From Lachnospiraceae bacterium (GTDB lineage: Bacteria > Bacillota_A > Clostridia > Lachnospirales > Lachnospiraceae), in NCBI GenBank assembly GCA_016291475.1, contig JAEEXJ010000008.1:1-49863 (forward strand): a DNA stretch of 49,863 nucleotides, written 5' to 3'. Shown here one piece after another: positions 26,842 to 35,563 of the stretch (position 1 is the first letter of the stretch; each line of letters begins with the position of its first letter). The notes under the pieces were generated by a model, which was not told where the DNA came from, made no database searches, and worked only from the letters and a program-made list of their open reading frames with translations. The position numbers and the translations under genes are program-made.

Positions 26842-26867
26842 AATGTTTCACGAATTAAATGTTTCAC
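26842..26867 (-). repeat. 16-bp-period direct repeat in hisZ leader
   Basis: Two copies of GTGAAACATT (- strand) 16 bp apart lie in the untranslated leader between the start point and hisZ. They could be a second protein or RNA target, or chance; no terminator or T-box-like fold is evident. Confidence 0.35.
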
Positions 26868-26876
26868 ACTTTACTA

Positions 26877-26900
26877 TGCTAATGTGCTAACATGCTAATA
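26877..26900 (-). promoter_or_regulatory. Operator-like 8-bp tandem repeat at his start point
   Basis: Three exact-period 8-bp units, on the + strand TGCTAATG, TGCTAACA and TGCTAATA. They occupy the expected +1 to about +25 of the his transcript, the classic place for a repressor. A TrpR/YerC-type histidine regulator is a reasonable candidate but is not proven by the sequence. Confidence 0.6.
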
Positions 26901-26906
26901 TAGTGA

Positions 26907-26935
26907 ATTATACAGACTGATCTCACCTATGTCAA
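26907..26935 (-). promoter_or_regulatory. Consensus sigma-A promoter of the his run
   Basis: On the - strand TTGACA (26930-26935), a 17-nt spacer and TATAAT (26907-26912): a perfect consensus promoter about 100 nt before hisZ. It is the only strong promoter I see for the - strand run down to 12.2 kb. Confidence 0.9.
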
Positions 26936-26995
26936 CAAAAAAACACCGATAAAACAAGGTATCTTTTGATAATTTGGCCTCTGAAAGGATGCGAA

Positions 26996-28237
26996 ATGGA
27001 ATCTGTATATTTTGGCAAAGAGCAGACCACAAGTTTTTCATATGACAAAGATATATTTAAATCCGAGATCAAGGATAAAGAATATTATTTTCCCGATGAA
27101 AACAGTACGAAGCTGAAGGCTGTCGGGATAGTATCCGCCATTTTAAAATCCACTTTATTTGATCTGCTCGTTTTGGGATTGTGCCTTCCTTTTTCGCTTA
27201 TCCTGCTGAGTGAATATACCCCCTATATTCACCTTATAGAAGGCAATGCTATTCTGTTTGTAGGAGATATAGTTCTTTTAATCTCGATCCCCTGCGGTCT
27301 TATATATTTGTTGATCCATAACATCGGCAGAGAAAAAATCTACGTTAACGATAACGGTACATTTTATGTAATAAAGATGCTCGTTCGTGTAAATATATAT
27401 AAAAAATGGCCTTTTTCCTCCGTAGAAAAAAACGAACAAAAGGTTCACGCCTATTATTCAAAACTGATCAGCAAAATCGACAGATATATCGATAAGGGAA
27501 GTTTTAGGATCCGTAAAACTTTAACGGATTGTAAAGAATCCGATGATATATATGAAAACGAAAAACATTTTAACGGATATAACGAAAAAAAGAATACCGA
27601 AGAAGAACTGATCATTCCTTCCAATTATCGCAAATATGTATCCACGGAAAGCTATGCGGTCAGGAAGATCAAACCCAAATTCATAATTTACCTGATCAAA
27701 TATGCATACATAATCGCTTTTGCTTTATGGCTGATCGATCACACCTTCGCCAGGATTGATGTATATAATACATTATTTCCGGATTATAGAGAATCCAAGA
27801 TCGCAGCGCTTGCCCCTCTCGGTTTGGAAGACAGTCCCAATCATCTGGTTTATGATCACAGATACGAATTCATAGATTTCGTAGATACTTCCGATAATTA
27901 TCTGAGCAATTCGGTCAGAGTCAATTTTGACATTAAAGAAGATAGGATCAAAGACAGTTATGTGACAATCAGTTATGATCTGTATGAAGATGATGATTAC
28001 GAAATCTTAAAAGAAATACTGTATGCCACATTCCCGGAAGAGGATCTTCCCGATCTCAGTATTATCGATGAGAGCATAAATGAGTATCTTAGCACAGGAT
28101 CCGAAGACGGAATATATCCCGATATCAGGTTAAGTCATAATTTATCTTTATCCGTTAAAGTCAGTGAGTCCTATTGGGCTGATTATCATGTATATATCTA
28201 TGTTTCATATAAAGACAGAGAGGATTATTTTCTCTAG
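26996..28237 (+). CDS. Membrane protein of unknown function
   Basis: 413 aa, not recognised. Two adjacent hydrophobic helices (about residues 50-70 and 78-100), a polar cytoplasmic or external middle with many Lys/Glu, a third helix near 227-245, then an acidic extracytoplasmic-looking C-terminal half rich in Asp, Glu and Tyr (for example SYVTISYDLYEDDDYE). The ATG at 26996 has AAGGA at good spacing; the frame extends to 26966 without a ribosome site. It is divergent from hisZ and ends at a strong terminator. Confidence 0.75.
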   Translation: MESVYFGKEQTTSFSYDKDIFKSEIKDKEYYFPDENSTKLKAVGIVSAILKSTLFDLLVLGLCLPFSLILLSEYTPYIHLIEGNAILFVGDIVLLISIPCGLIYLLIHNIGREKIYVNDNGTFYVIKMLVRVNIYKKWPFSSVEKNEQKVHAYYSKLISKIDRYIDKGSFRIRKTLTDCKESDDIYENEKHFNGYNEKKNTEEELIIPSNYRKYVSTESYAVRKIKPKFIIYLIKYAYIIAFALWLIDHTFARIDVYNTLFPDYRESKIAALAPLGLEDSPNHLVYDHRYEFIDFVDTSDNYLSNSVRVNFDIKEDRIKDSYVTISYDLYEDDDYEILKEILYATFPEEDLPDLSIIDESINEYLSTGSEDGIYPDIRLSHNLSLSVKVSESYWADYHVYIYVSYKDREDYFL

Positions 28238-28250
28238 AAAGATATAAATA

Positions 28251-28287
28251 ACAAAACCCCGTTCCGCTACAGAACGGGGTTTTGTCT
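28251..28287. terminator. Bidirectional terminator
   Basis: Arms AAAACCCCGTTC and GAACGGGGTTTT with a 7-nt loop. It separates the + strand membrane protein gene from the convergent hydrogenase-MCP gene. Confidence 0.92.
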
Positions 28288-28297
28288 GTAATCAAAT

Positions 28298-30232
28298 TTA
28301 AAACGAATTAAGCAACTGTTTTAAAGAGTTTTCTACGTTTTCCGTGACCGAAGTCATCATATTTATGGAAGCTGCTGTTTCTTCGGACGAAGCGACCAGG
28401 TTCTCTGCTCTTGTATTTACTTTCTTTACAATGGTCGCAAGTCTTTCGGATTCTTCTATCAGATTACTGATGGTTTCCTTTATATCCTGGTTGTTCTTAT
28501 TGGAGTCATTGGCGGTATCATTGGAGTTTTCCGCAAGATTTTTGATCTCATCTGCGACGACGGCAAATCCTCTTCCGGCCTCTCCCGCACGTGCAGCTTC
28601 AATGGAAGCGTTTAATGCAAGAAGATTAGTCTGATTTGAGATTGCAATAACATCCGCATTATTTGAATCAAGCTTTTCCAGATAGCCTTCGATCTTGGAC
28701 AGTACTTCTCTCAGATTCTCGGCAAATCTATCGACTTCAAGCATATACTCGGATATCTTACCGGTCTGTTTTGCGTTATCATCACTTATCTTCTGAATCT
28801 GATCGATCGAATCAAGAAGATTATTAAAATTGTTGTTGATACCTTCTCCGAGACTGTCTTTCTTAACCCTCAGTTCATCGTGTGCTCTCTGAACTTCTTC
28901 GTTGAGGGCAACTGCCTTATCCTTCTCCTCATATGCTCTGTCTTTGATATAGTGAACGCAATTGCGTCTGTGGCTGAAGCCGTTGTAAATAGCGATTGCC
29001 ATATCACGACATGAATTGTACCCGCAGCAGGTACAGTCGATATGTCGCTTTTCTTCGGTTGTTTTCCTCATCTTGTTGAAGATCTGATCGATCTCGGATT
29101 CGGAAGGGATCTTATATACGCAGTCTTTGCTTCGATCCGTGTATTTTCTGATGAAATCATTCAGATTAAGATCGGCAAATTGTTTGTTAAGAGCCGCAAG
29201 CCTCTTGGCGGGAGTAAGATTTCTGCCCCATGCGGATTTCTTCGATGCATTTTTGCTGTCTGCTTTAACCTTTTGAATGGTTTCGAAAACCTCTTCATTC
29301 ATGGTTTTACGATTATCAACACCGGTTCCGTAAAGACAGCCGTTGGTACAGTTAAGGGCATCAATAAAAAGATAATTGGTCTTGCCGTTCTTGATACGAT
29401 CCTTATTACGGCGGAGATACTCATACATATGGTGCTCTCCTTCCATCTGACGGACAAGAGCATCTTCTCCGAGAAGCCAGTAGACATTCTCTTTAAGACC
29501 GCCGGGCATAGGATAAATGGATCCCAGACCGTATTCGATCTCATCGGTATAAGGCTGAGCTCCGCTTACGGGATGAGCCTTCAGATAAGCAACAAGTTTT
29601 GAAAAAGTCAGATTATATGCGATGTATCCCTGGTTATTCGGATCGTCGATCTCGTTCTTTTTGGCAATACAGGGACTGATGAATGCGAATTTATCATTTA
29701 TCTTAAGGTATTTTTTCGCATAAACCGCGGTACACATCATAGGCGAGTGTACGGGCATTAGTTTAGGGAGAAGTTCGGGAAGATACCTTTCTATATATCC
29801 GACAACGGCGGGACAAGGCTGTGAGATACCGCCGTAGAATTTATTCTCGGTAATATATTTGATATAAGCCCATGTCGTTATATCCGCACCGAAAGAGACA
29901 CTGATAAAACGGTTAACGCCGAGCTTTTTGAGCATTCCGAGATATTTACTGTAATCACGAGGATAATTGGCAAGAAATGCCGGTGCTATAATAACGGATA
30001 TCTTCTGCCCCTTGGACAGATCTTCGAAAAACTTCTCTACATCATCCTCATATTCTCTTGCACCGTGTTCACAGGCATCAAGACATGCACCGCACGCGAT
30101 ACACTTTTTGGGATCAACCTCGATAATGTTGCCTCTTTCTTTTTCTCTGGCAACATTTGCTCCGATACAGCTGCATGCTCTGATACATTTGTTACATCCG
30201 ATACATTTATCGTTAGTTCTTATCAACCCCAT
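28298..30232 (-). CDS. Ferredoxin/FeFe-hydrogenase-like/MCP fusion sensor
   Basis: 644-aa cytosolic protein. Two 4Fe-4S sites (C10-C20 and C44-C54), then an FeFe-hydrogenase H-cluster domain (about 75-370) with ligand Cys in L1 (SQPCP, C140), L2 (SPCIAKK, C188) and L3 (NCTNGC, C295 and C299). The proton-relay Cys before C140 is Pro, unlike catalytic enzymes. An extra Cys-rich motif ([11 protein letters not shown]400-C408) precedes a methyl-accepting signalling hairpin ([20 protein letters not shown], 536-555). No membrane helices. This fits sensory group C hydrogenases. The ATG at 30232 follows GGAGGA; a longer frame to 30394 crosses the promoter. Confidence 0.88.
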   Translation of the reverse strand: MGLIRTNDKCIGCNKCIRACSCIGANVAREKERGNIIEVDPKKCIACGACLDACEHGAREYEDDVEKFFEDLSKGQKISVIIAPAFLANYPRDYSKYLGMLKKLGVNRFISVSFGADITTWAYIKYITENKFYGGISQPCPAVVGYIERYLPELLPKLMPVHSPMMCTAVYAKKYLKINDKFAFISPCIAKKNEIDDPNNQGYIAYNLTFSKLVAYLKAHPVSGAQPYTDEIEYGLGSIYPMPGGLKENVYWLLGEDALVRQMEGEHHMYEYLRRNKDRIKNGKTNYLFIDALNCTNGCLYGTGVDNRKTMNEEVFETIQKVKADSKNASKKSAWGRNLTPAKRLAALNKQFADLNLNDFIRKYTDRSKDCVYKIPSESEIDQIFNKMRKTTEEKRHIDCTCCGYNSCRDMAIAIYNGFSHRRNCVHYIKDRAYEEKDKAVALNEEVQRAHDELRVKKDSLGEGINNNFNNLLDSIDQIQKISDDNAKQTGKISEYMLEVDRFAENLREVLSKIEGYLEKLDSNNADVIAISNQTNLLALNASIEAARAGEAGRGFAVVADEIKNLAENSNDTANDSNKNNQDIKETISNLIEESERLATIVKKVNTRAENLVASSEETAASINMMTSVTENVENSLKQLLNSF

Positions 30233-30270
30233 ACTATTCCTCCAAATGAAAAATAGACCCATACTCGTAT

Positions 30271-30279
30271 ATTGTATCA
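30271..30279 (-). promoter_or_regulatory. Extended -10 promoter of hydrogenase-MCP gene
   Basis: TGATACAAT on the - strand, about 38 nt before the ATG, is an extended -10. The -35 region (TTTATA at 16 nt) is weak. Tentative. Confidence 0.45.
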
Positions 30280-30339
30280 ATATAACGATGTTTATAAAGA
30301 TTTTAAAAATTAAAATTTGTGACTTTTTAGGTAATTTAA

Positions 30340-30369
30340 TAAACTCCCTCAAATACATGAGGGAGTTTT
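30340..30369 (-). terminator. Terminator after recU
   Basis: Stem AAACTCCCTC / GAGGGAGTTT with an 8-nt loop and T-rich sequence after it on the - strand. It lies right behind the recU stop. Confidence 0.75.
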
Positions 30370-30374
30370 GCTGT

Positions 30375-30911
30375 TTATTCGGGTCTGTCAGCAAGATCCT
30401 GATTTACTTTGTCAAGATACGGAACGGGAATTCCGGGAGTTTCTTTGATAATATAGTCGGGATTAAGCTCATCATGCCTGAAGGATTTACGCCCGCCTTT
30501 TTCGGCTCTTTCCCAGAAGAACTCAAGCATTTGGAGAGGCAGATAATACAGCTCTTCCCTTCCCGTAAAATAGATCAGAAAGAATGCTATACCGCCCTGC
30601 TTTTCGAATTTCCTCATGAATGTGACCTGATGTTCATGAATGTTGCTTAAAGCAAATGTGTCTGTTGCACACTCTTTAGCATCAAAACATATGGGGATCC
30701 CCTGAACCGCACCGATGTAATCAACCGTACTCTTCTGGTCAAAATATGCCAGAGTTATATGTCTGGTAGCCTTATCTATATTGATAGGGGTTATCGGTGT
30801 AGGGATCTTCTGTACAAGGGCAAGTCCGGCCTCATCATATTTTTCGTTGCTTCTGTTTATAAGGTCTTCGAGGGTGGATCCTCTCAGTCCCCTTGATTTC
30901 CATGTGGTCAT
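30375..30911 (-). CDS. recU: Holliday junction resolvase RecU
   Basis: 178-aa RecU, the Gram-positive junction-resolving enzyme. It shows [30 protein letters not shown], the nuclease core [21 protein letters not shown] (metal Asp, Glu and Lys) and the [22 protein letters not shown] segment, each as expected. The start overlaps the pseudouridine synthase stop by 4 nt (ATGA), so both are co-translated. In Bacillus recU pairs with a PBP gene; here the partner is an rRNA modification enzyme. Confidence 0.95.
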   Translation of the reverse strand: MTTWKSRGLRGSTLEDLINRSNEKYDEAGLALVQKIPTPITPINIDKATRHITLAYFDQKSTVDYIGAVQGIPICFDAKECATDTFALSNIHEHQVTFMRKFEKQGGIAFFLIYFTGREELYYLPLQMLEFFWERAEKGGRKSFRHDELNPDYIIKETPGIPVPYLDKVNQDLADRPE

Positions 30912-31870
30912 TGGACTTCCTCTAAAGATCCGAATTCTTTATCAACGATATGTCTCATGTCGGCGGGTAAGGGTGCTGTGATATCTATCCCATCTTCAAG
31001 TACAGTCCTGTAAGAATGAAGCATCTGTCTTTTAGCCTGCGAATAAGAGTTCTCGTTTCCGTATTTTCTGTCACCGAGTATAGGAAAACCGAGATGACTT
31101 AAATGCGCTCTTATCTGATGGGACTTGCCGGTATAGAGTCTTACTTTTACAAGAGAAATCCTGTCGCCGCATTTAACGGCTTCGAAACCGGTTTTGATCA
31201 TCATCGCTCCGGGAGTATCGGGAGTTACGAATTCAAGCCGGTTTTCTTTTTCATTCTTGATAACATATTTTATATCTGTGGAAGGAGCATTAAATCTTCC
31301 CGATACAAGTGCAAGGTAATATTTTTCAAGATCCTTTTCCCGGATCTTATCGGAAAGATACCTTGAGCCTTCCAAAGTTTTGGAGCAAAGGATAAGCCCG
31401 GATGTATTACGGTCAAGCCTGTTACATACGGAAGGTCTGAAATGCATAAGAGATTCTTTGGAAACAAATCCTTTTTCAAGAAGATATCCCACCAGATACT
31501 CGTTGACCGAAAGATCGTTTTTTTCAACGGACTGGGATAAAATACCTGCAGGCTTATTGAAAACGATCATTCTGTCATCTTCGTAGACCGGTTCTATTCC
31601 CTTTAAGACTGAAAAAGCCTTCTCAAAAACTCCGGTATTTATCTCTTCACCAGCTGCGAACTTCTCATATGTCTCATCGGAAAAGAAAACACTGATCACA
31701 TCTCCTGCTTTTACCAGCTCACTGCCTGTGGCTTTTGATGAGTTCAGTGTTATGTTTTTTTTGCGAAGCTGTTTATATAAAAGGCTTTTGGGGCATGCCG
31801 GAAGAAGTCTTTGAAGATATTTATCAAGACGCTGGGATGCCATTTCATTTGTGACTGTTATCTGTTTCAT
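30908..31870 (-). CDS. RluD-type pseudouridine synthase
   Basis: 320-aa RNA pseudouridine synthase of the RluA/C/D family. An S4-like N-terminal domain (RLDKYLQRLLPACPKS) is followed by the catalytic Asp in VCNRLDRNTSGLILCSKT, then the VRLYTGKSHQIRAHLSHLGFPILGDRKYG segment. The exact uridine target is not decidable. No ribosome site is visible; it begins 1 nt after the previous stop and likely depends on coupling. Confidence 0.92.
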   Translation of the reverse strand: MKQITVTNEMASQRLDKYLQRLLPACPKSLLYKQLRKKNITLNSSKATGSELVKAGDVISVFFSDETYEKFAAGEEINTGVFEKAFSVLKGIEPVYEDDRMIVFNKPAGILSQSVEKNDLSVNEYLVGYLLEKGFVSKESLMHFRPSVCNRLDRNTSGLILCSKTLEGSRYLSDKIREKDLEKYYLALVSGRFNAPSTDIKYVIKNEKENRLEFVTPDTPGAMMIKTGFEAVKCGDRISLVKVRLYTGKSHQIRAHLSHLGFPILGDRKYGNENSYSQAKRQMLHSYRTVLEDGIDITAPLPADMRHIVDKEFGSLEEVQ

Positions 31871-31871
31871 T

Positions 31872-32429
31872 TTATAAAACGATCTGTTTTAAAACCTTCA
31901 TGCATGCAGCATCTGTTTTATCGGAAGCTGATAGAGACGCGATACGGTTCATATAAGCTTTCTTATCGGTAAATACTTTTATGGTCATGTCCCCGATCTT
32001 TTCAGCGGAAAGAAAAGCCTGAACATGATCTTTAAAAGCATTTTCGTTAAATTTATCATTTTCCGATAGACCAATAATACAACCGTCTCCGACACACAGA
32101 TGTGAGATGTGGTAGTTTACCTTCTCGGATGTAAATACCATATCATACGCCGAGAGAACTCCTTTGGTATCAATTTTATCGGTATAGCTTTTGTACCTGC
32201 AAAACATAATAGCGGAAACAAGTGCTTTGGAAGCAGGGAGCATGCCCAGAACCGCTACCACTGTCAGAAGATTCTTTTTGGTTCCCGTGGTCAGATATCC
32301 TGCGAGAAATAAAGAAAATGCAATGATATAGCCGATAGCCATCCTTGCTATTTCATATTTTCTCTGAATATCAAGATACCGGTAAGTTCCTTTAAAAGAA
32401 TCACCTGAAAAAAGTCTGGAAAAGTTCAT
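31872..32429 (-). CDS. Two-helix membrane protein of unknown function
   Basis: 185 aa, not recognised. Two hydrophobic segments (about residues 30-48 and 53-75) near the N-terminus precede a soluble domain (about 80-185) with mixed alpha/beta character and no known motif. GAGG precedes the ATG. It sits in a tight run of - strand genes between an SDR enzyme and the pseudouridine synthase, so it is expressed with them. Confidence 0.75.
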   Translation of the reverse strand: MNFSRLFSGDSFKGTYRYLDIQRKYEIARMAIGYIIAFSLFLAGYLTTGTKKNLLTVVAVLGMLPASKALVSAIMFCRYKSYTDKIDTKGVLSAYDMVFTSEKVNYHISHLCVGDGCIIGLSENDKFNENAFKDHVQAFLSAEKIGDMTIKVFTDKKAYMNRIASLSASDKTDAACMKVLKQIVL

Positions 32430-32443
32430 TACTTAGGCCTCGA

Positions 32444-33214
32444 TCATTTATATAATCCGTTTGTTAAAGCAATTATGATCCTGTGAGGAACAATCTTGCA
32501 GATAACTCTGAATATCTTCATAACTGTTGTAGGGACTGACACTTCCTTCCTGGCATAAGAGTCTCTGAGAGCTTCCTTGACAACTACCTGAGGTGTGGTC
32601 ATGGCGAACTTCTTAAGAGAAAGTGTTCTGGTTCCGTACTTTTCGGCAACATCAAAAAATTCGGTCTTAACAGGTCCCGGACAAACTGCGGTAACAAAGA
32701 TCTGTCTGTCCTTCAGTTCGCTGTTTAAAGCCCTGGAGAAACTTAATACATATGATTTGGAAGCCGCATAGACCGCAAATGCCGGCTGAGGAACAAATGC
32801 AGCGCTTGAAGCCAGATTAATGATACGTGAATTCTTACCCATATGAGGAAGGCAGACATGAGTGATCTCGGTCAGCGCTCTAATATTGAGATCGCACATT
32901 CCGCTTTCTTCTTTACGATCTCCAATTTCGAAATCTCCCAGAACACCGTAACCTGCAGCGTTAACAAGGAATCTTATCCTATATTTATCTGCATTAAGAA
33001 GCTGACTTATCCTGTTGACCGTATTTCTGTTTGAAAGGTCCCCGCACACTATACGTGCATGATGCTTAAGCTGACCGGACAGTTCTTCAAGGCGGTCTTT
33101 TCTTCTGGCTACAATCCAGATCTCATCTATTCCGTTCATGCTCTGGTCTATGGCATATACAAATTCCCGTCCTATACCCGAAGATGCACCGGTAACTATC
33201 GCAATATATTTCAT
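32444..33214 (-). CDS. Short-chain dehydrogenase/reductase
   Basis: 256-aa classical SDR oxidoreductase. Cofactor motif TGASSGIG near the N-terminus, NAAGYG, catalytic Ser in NLASSAAF, YAASK (Tyr and Lys), and PGPVKTEFFD after it. Similar to DltE-like SDRs with a C-terminal amphipathic tail. Substrate unknown. AGGGAGG precedes the ATG. It follows the amidase gene by 16 nt. Confidence 0.9.
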   Translation of the reverse strand: MKYIAIVTGASSGIGREFVYAIDQSMNGIDEIWIVARRKDRLEELSGQLKHHARIVCGDLSNRNTVNRISQLLNADKYRIRFLVNAAGYGVLGDFEIGDRKEESGMCDLNIRALTEITHVCLPHMGKNSRIINLASSAAFVPQPAFAVYAASKSYVLSFSRALNSELKDRQIFVTAVCPGPVKTEFFDVAEKYGTRTLSLKKFAMTTPQVVVKEALRDSYARKEVSVPTTVMKIFRVICKIVPHRIIIALTNGLYK

Positions 33215-33230
33215 ATATCCTCCCTTAAGA

Positions 33231-34364
33231 TTAAGCTTCTCTGTATAAAGGGTTAACTGCAGAATTAAATCTGTCTATGAAAGTTATCTGATTGGATTTG
33301 GTATATGCATCATATCTGTTGAACCCCTTTACTACAATACAGGGTCTGTCTCCGGGTTCAAAAGAAAGAGTAAGTTCAAAGGTGCTGTCGAAAGTACCGT
33401 TATATGTATCGGCACCGGGCCAGGGCTCAGATTCTTCCCAAGTCCACCCTCCGTCAGTGGATATGGCATAGAACATCATCATACCGTCAGATTCACTGGC
33501 ATCAATTTTAACTGTCACAGTATTTGCAGAAGAGTCTACATTTACAACCGAAATATTGACCGAATCGGGAGCAGTCCTGTCCTCGTAAGTAGGATCGTTG
33601 AAATTGTTCACATCGACATCGATCAGGTTGTCGGAAGTACCGGTATGATCGATACCGAGGATTGAACTCTTAAGTCCGAAATATTCCGCTATAGCATCCG
33701 CATCCGTTTCGCCGTATTGTCTGAATAGATCATTATTCGCGGTATGAACGGCATCAACGGTTCCGTCTGCAAAACAATGCTCTATTATGACTGCGGGAAT
33801 ATCTCTGTAAATGTTTGCGGATATTATTGTATAGTAATCTCCCTCGGTTCTAAGCCCTTTTCGCGTTTTGACTCCTCTCGGGAAAATCCCGTAAGTATCT
33901 TCAAATTTATGCATCAGAAGATTCCCGAATTGATATCCGTAAGCATTATAGGGAGCAACTCTGGAAGTATAGACTTCAATACCGAACCTGTCATGAGCAT
34001 AGCAGGCATTATAGTGAACGCTGAATACAAAATCGGCATTTACGGATTCGGCATATTTAGCTCTTTCCGTAAGACTGAGAGTCGTGTCATTATCGGACCT
34101 TGTCATGTAGACGGTAACACCTTCATACATACTTAATCTGGACGCGAGTGCCTGGGCTGTTATCAGATTCATGAACCTTTCCTGAATTCTCCCACCCTGT
34201 GTGCCGGTATCACTTCCGCCATGACCGGGATCGATCACGATAACAAGATCGTCATCATGAGGATATACCCTCTCAGCAGCGAAAACTTCCGAAGCCGGAG
34301 CAAGAGATAACAGAATAACGCTCAGGATTATGCAGATGGATTTGCGTACCTTTCCATAAAACAA
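33231..34364 (-). CDS. Secreted N-acetylmuramoyl-L-alanine amidase
   Basis: 377-aa exported wall hydrolase. Signal peptide (about 1-29, ending VFAA), then an Amidase_3 zinc domain (about 40-225) with IVIDPGHGGSDTG, metal Glu in RIQERFMN, FVFSVHYNA and the catalytic IEHCF. The C-terminal part (about 265-370) looks like an Ig/Big-like fold. It cleaves the glycan-peptide bond of peptidoglycan. The start is TTG at 34364 with GAGGGGG 8 nt upstream; the nearby ATG is out of frame, so TTG is favoured. Confidence 0.92.
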   Translation of the reverse strand: MFYGKVRKSICIILSVILLSLAPASEVFAAERVYPHDDDLVIVIDPGHGGSDTGTQGGRIQERFMNLITAQALASRLSMYEGVTVYMTRSDNDTTLSLTERAKYAESVNADFVFSVHYNACYAHDRFGIEVYTSRVAPYNAYGYQFGNLLMHKFEDTYGIFPRGVKTRKGLRTEGDYYTIISANIYRDIPAVIIEHCFADGTVDAVHTANNDLFRQYGETDADAIAEYFGLKSSILGIDHTGTSDNLIDVDVNNFNDPTYEDRTAPDSVNISVVNVDSSANTVTVKIDASESDGMMMFYAISTDGGWTWEESEPWPGADTYNGTFDSTFELTLSFEPGDRPCIVVKGFNRYDAYTKSNQITFIDRFNSAVNPLYREA

Positions 34365-34389
34365 ATTATTTTCCCCCTCGGAAATAAAT

Positions 34390-34428
34390 CAATAAACAAG
34401 AAAACCGGCTTTTTGAAAGCCGGTTTAT
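34390..34428 (-). terminator. Terminator after coiled-coil gene
   Basis: On the - strand, AAACCGGCTTT, short loop, AAAGCCGGTTT, then TCTTGTTT. It separates the coaD-linked coiled-coil gene from the amidase. Confidence 0.85.
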
Positions 34429-34436
34429 CATTACTG

Positions 34437-35060
34437 TCACTGGTTATCGGTATCGGGATAAACCGTACTGACATTGGGACCAGAACTCTCAGGCTCTTCC
34501 TTACCGTTTCTGGAAGCTCTGAGTGATTCATGATCGTTCTTAACTGCCTGAAGCTTTGAATTAAGAGCATTGAGCAGATCGTCGTACTGATCGGTTACGG
34601 TCTTGGAAGATGCGGAAAGAAGTCCTTCAACATAGTTCATGACATCTTCCATATAACCCATGGCGGCCTCTCTGCAGGCATTTGCTTCATTGGTTGCATT
34701 ATCGAGGATGTTCTGAGCCTCAGCCATGGTCTGCTGCGTTACGGCATCGGCCTGCTCATATGCTTTCTTAAGGATCTCGTTCTGTGAAAGCATCTCATCG
34801 GTCTGAGCAGTTGCTTTCTCTATAAGTCCGTCAGCCATCTTTCTGGCATTGTCGAGAATGCTATCCTGATTGCTGATGATCTTCTGATATCTTGCGATCT
34901 CTTCGGGAGCTTTTCTCCTGAGATCGTCTATAAATCCCTGAATAACTTCTTTTTCAACATAGATCTCGGTACTGGAGAGAAGCTTGGGCTTACATTCGGA
35001 AATATACTGCTCAAGTTCGTCGATTACTCCGAAGATCTGACTTTCCATTTTTCTTTCCAT
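34437..35060 (-). CDS. Coiled-coil protein next to coaD, DivIVA-like in form
   Basis: 207 aa. Almost wholly helical with heptads from about residue 5 to 180 (QAD, ATN and AEA repeats) and a disordered Ser/Pro tail. It resembles DivIVA or F0-b type coiled-coil proteins in form but I see no diagnostic motif. The ATG at 35060 has GAGG at good spacing; the GTG at 35075 overlaps the coaD stop and is less likely. Position after coaD suggests a housekeeping or envelope role; function unknown. Confidence 0.75.
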   Translation of the reverse strand: MERKMESQIFGVIDELEQYISECKPKLLSSTEIYVEKEVIQGFIDDLRRKAPEEIARYQKIISNQDSILDNARKMADGLIEKATAQTDEMLSQNEILKKAYEQADAVTQQTMAEAQNILDNATNEANACREAAMGYMEDVMNYVEGLLSASSKTVTDQYDDLLNALNSKLQAVKNDHESLRASRNGKEEPESSGPNVSTVYPDTDNQ

Positions 35061-35071
35061 TATCCGGTTCC

Positions 35072-35563
35072 TCACCTTTTGATAACTTTGAATTTTTCCT
35101 TAAGTGCACTTTCAACATAAGGAGGAACGGAATGACTGACATCACCGCCGTACATGGCAATCTCCTTGACGGTTGAAGAGCTTAAATATGAATACTGAAG
35201 ATCGGTGGTAAGGAAGACGGTATCAACCTTATTATCCGATATCTTTCTGTTGGTCTGTGCGATCTGAAGTTCGTATTCAAAATCGGTAACGGCACGCAGT
35301 CCTCTAACCATTGTATGAAGGTTATTCTGCATGCAATAATCAACAGTCAGACCTCTGAAAGAATCGACTCTGACATTAGGCATATCTTTAGTCGCTTCAA
35401 GCAGTATTTTAACACGTTCATCCGTTGAAAACAACGGAGTCTTTTGGGTGTTATCAAGCACTGCGACTATAAGTTCATCGAACATAAGTGAAGCTCTTCT
35501 TATGATATCAAGATGTCCCAAAGTCATGGGATCAAAGCTTCCGGGATATAATGCTCTGTTCAT
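35072..35563 (-). CDS. coaD: Phosphopantetheine adenylyltransferase CoaD
   Basis: 163-aa PPAT, the penultimate step of CoA synthesis. Nucleotidyltransferase motif YPGSFDPMTLGHLDII, RGLRAVTDFEYE and the second ATP motif YSYLSSSTVKEIA are all present. The rsmD stop is directly followed by its ATG, and GGGAGAG serves as ribosome site. rsmD-coaD order is conserved widely in Firmicutes. Confidence 0.97.
   Translation of the reverse strand: MNRALYPGSFDPMTLGHLDIIRRASLMFDELIVAVLDNTQKTPLFSTDERVKILLEATKDMPNVRVDSFRGLTVDYCMQNNLHTMVRGLRAVTDFEYELQIAQTNRKISDNKVDTVFLTTDLQYSYLSSSTVKEIAMYGGDVSHSVPPYVESALKEKFKVIKR

Noticed and set aside
26804..26900. T-box or His-rich leader peptide before hisZ
   Set aside because: Leader is under 100 nt, with no T-box core, no terminator hairpin and only two His codons in the short in-frame extension.
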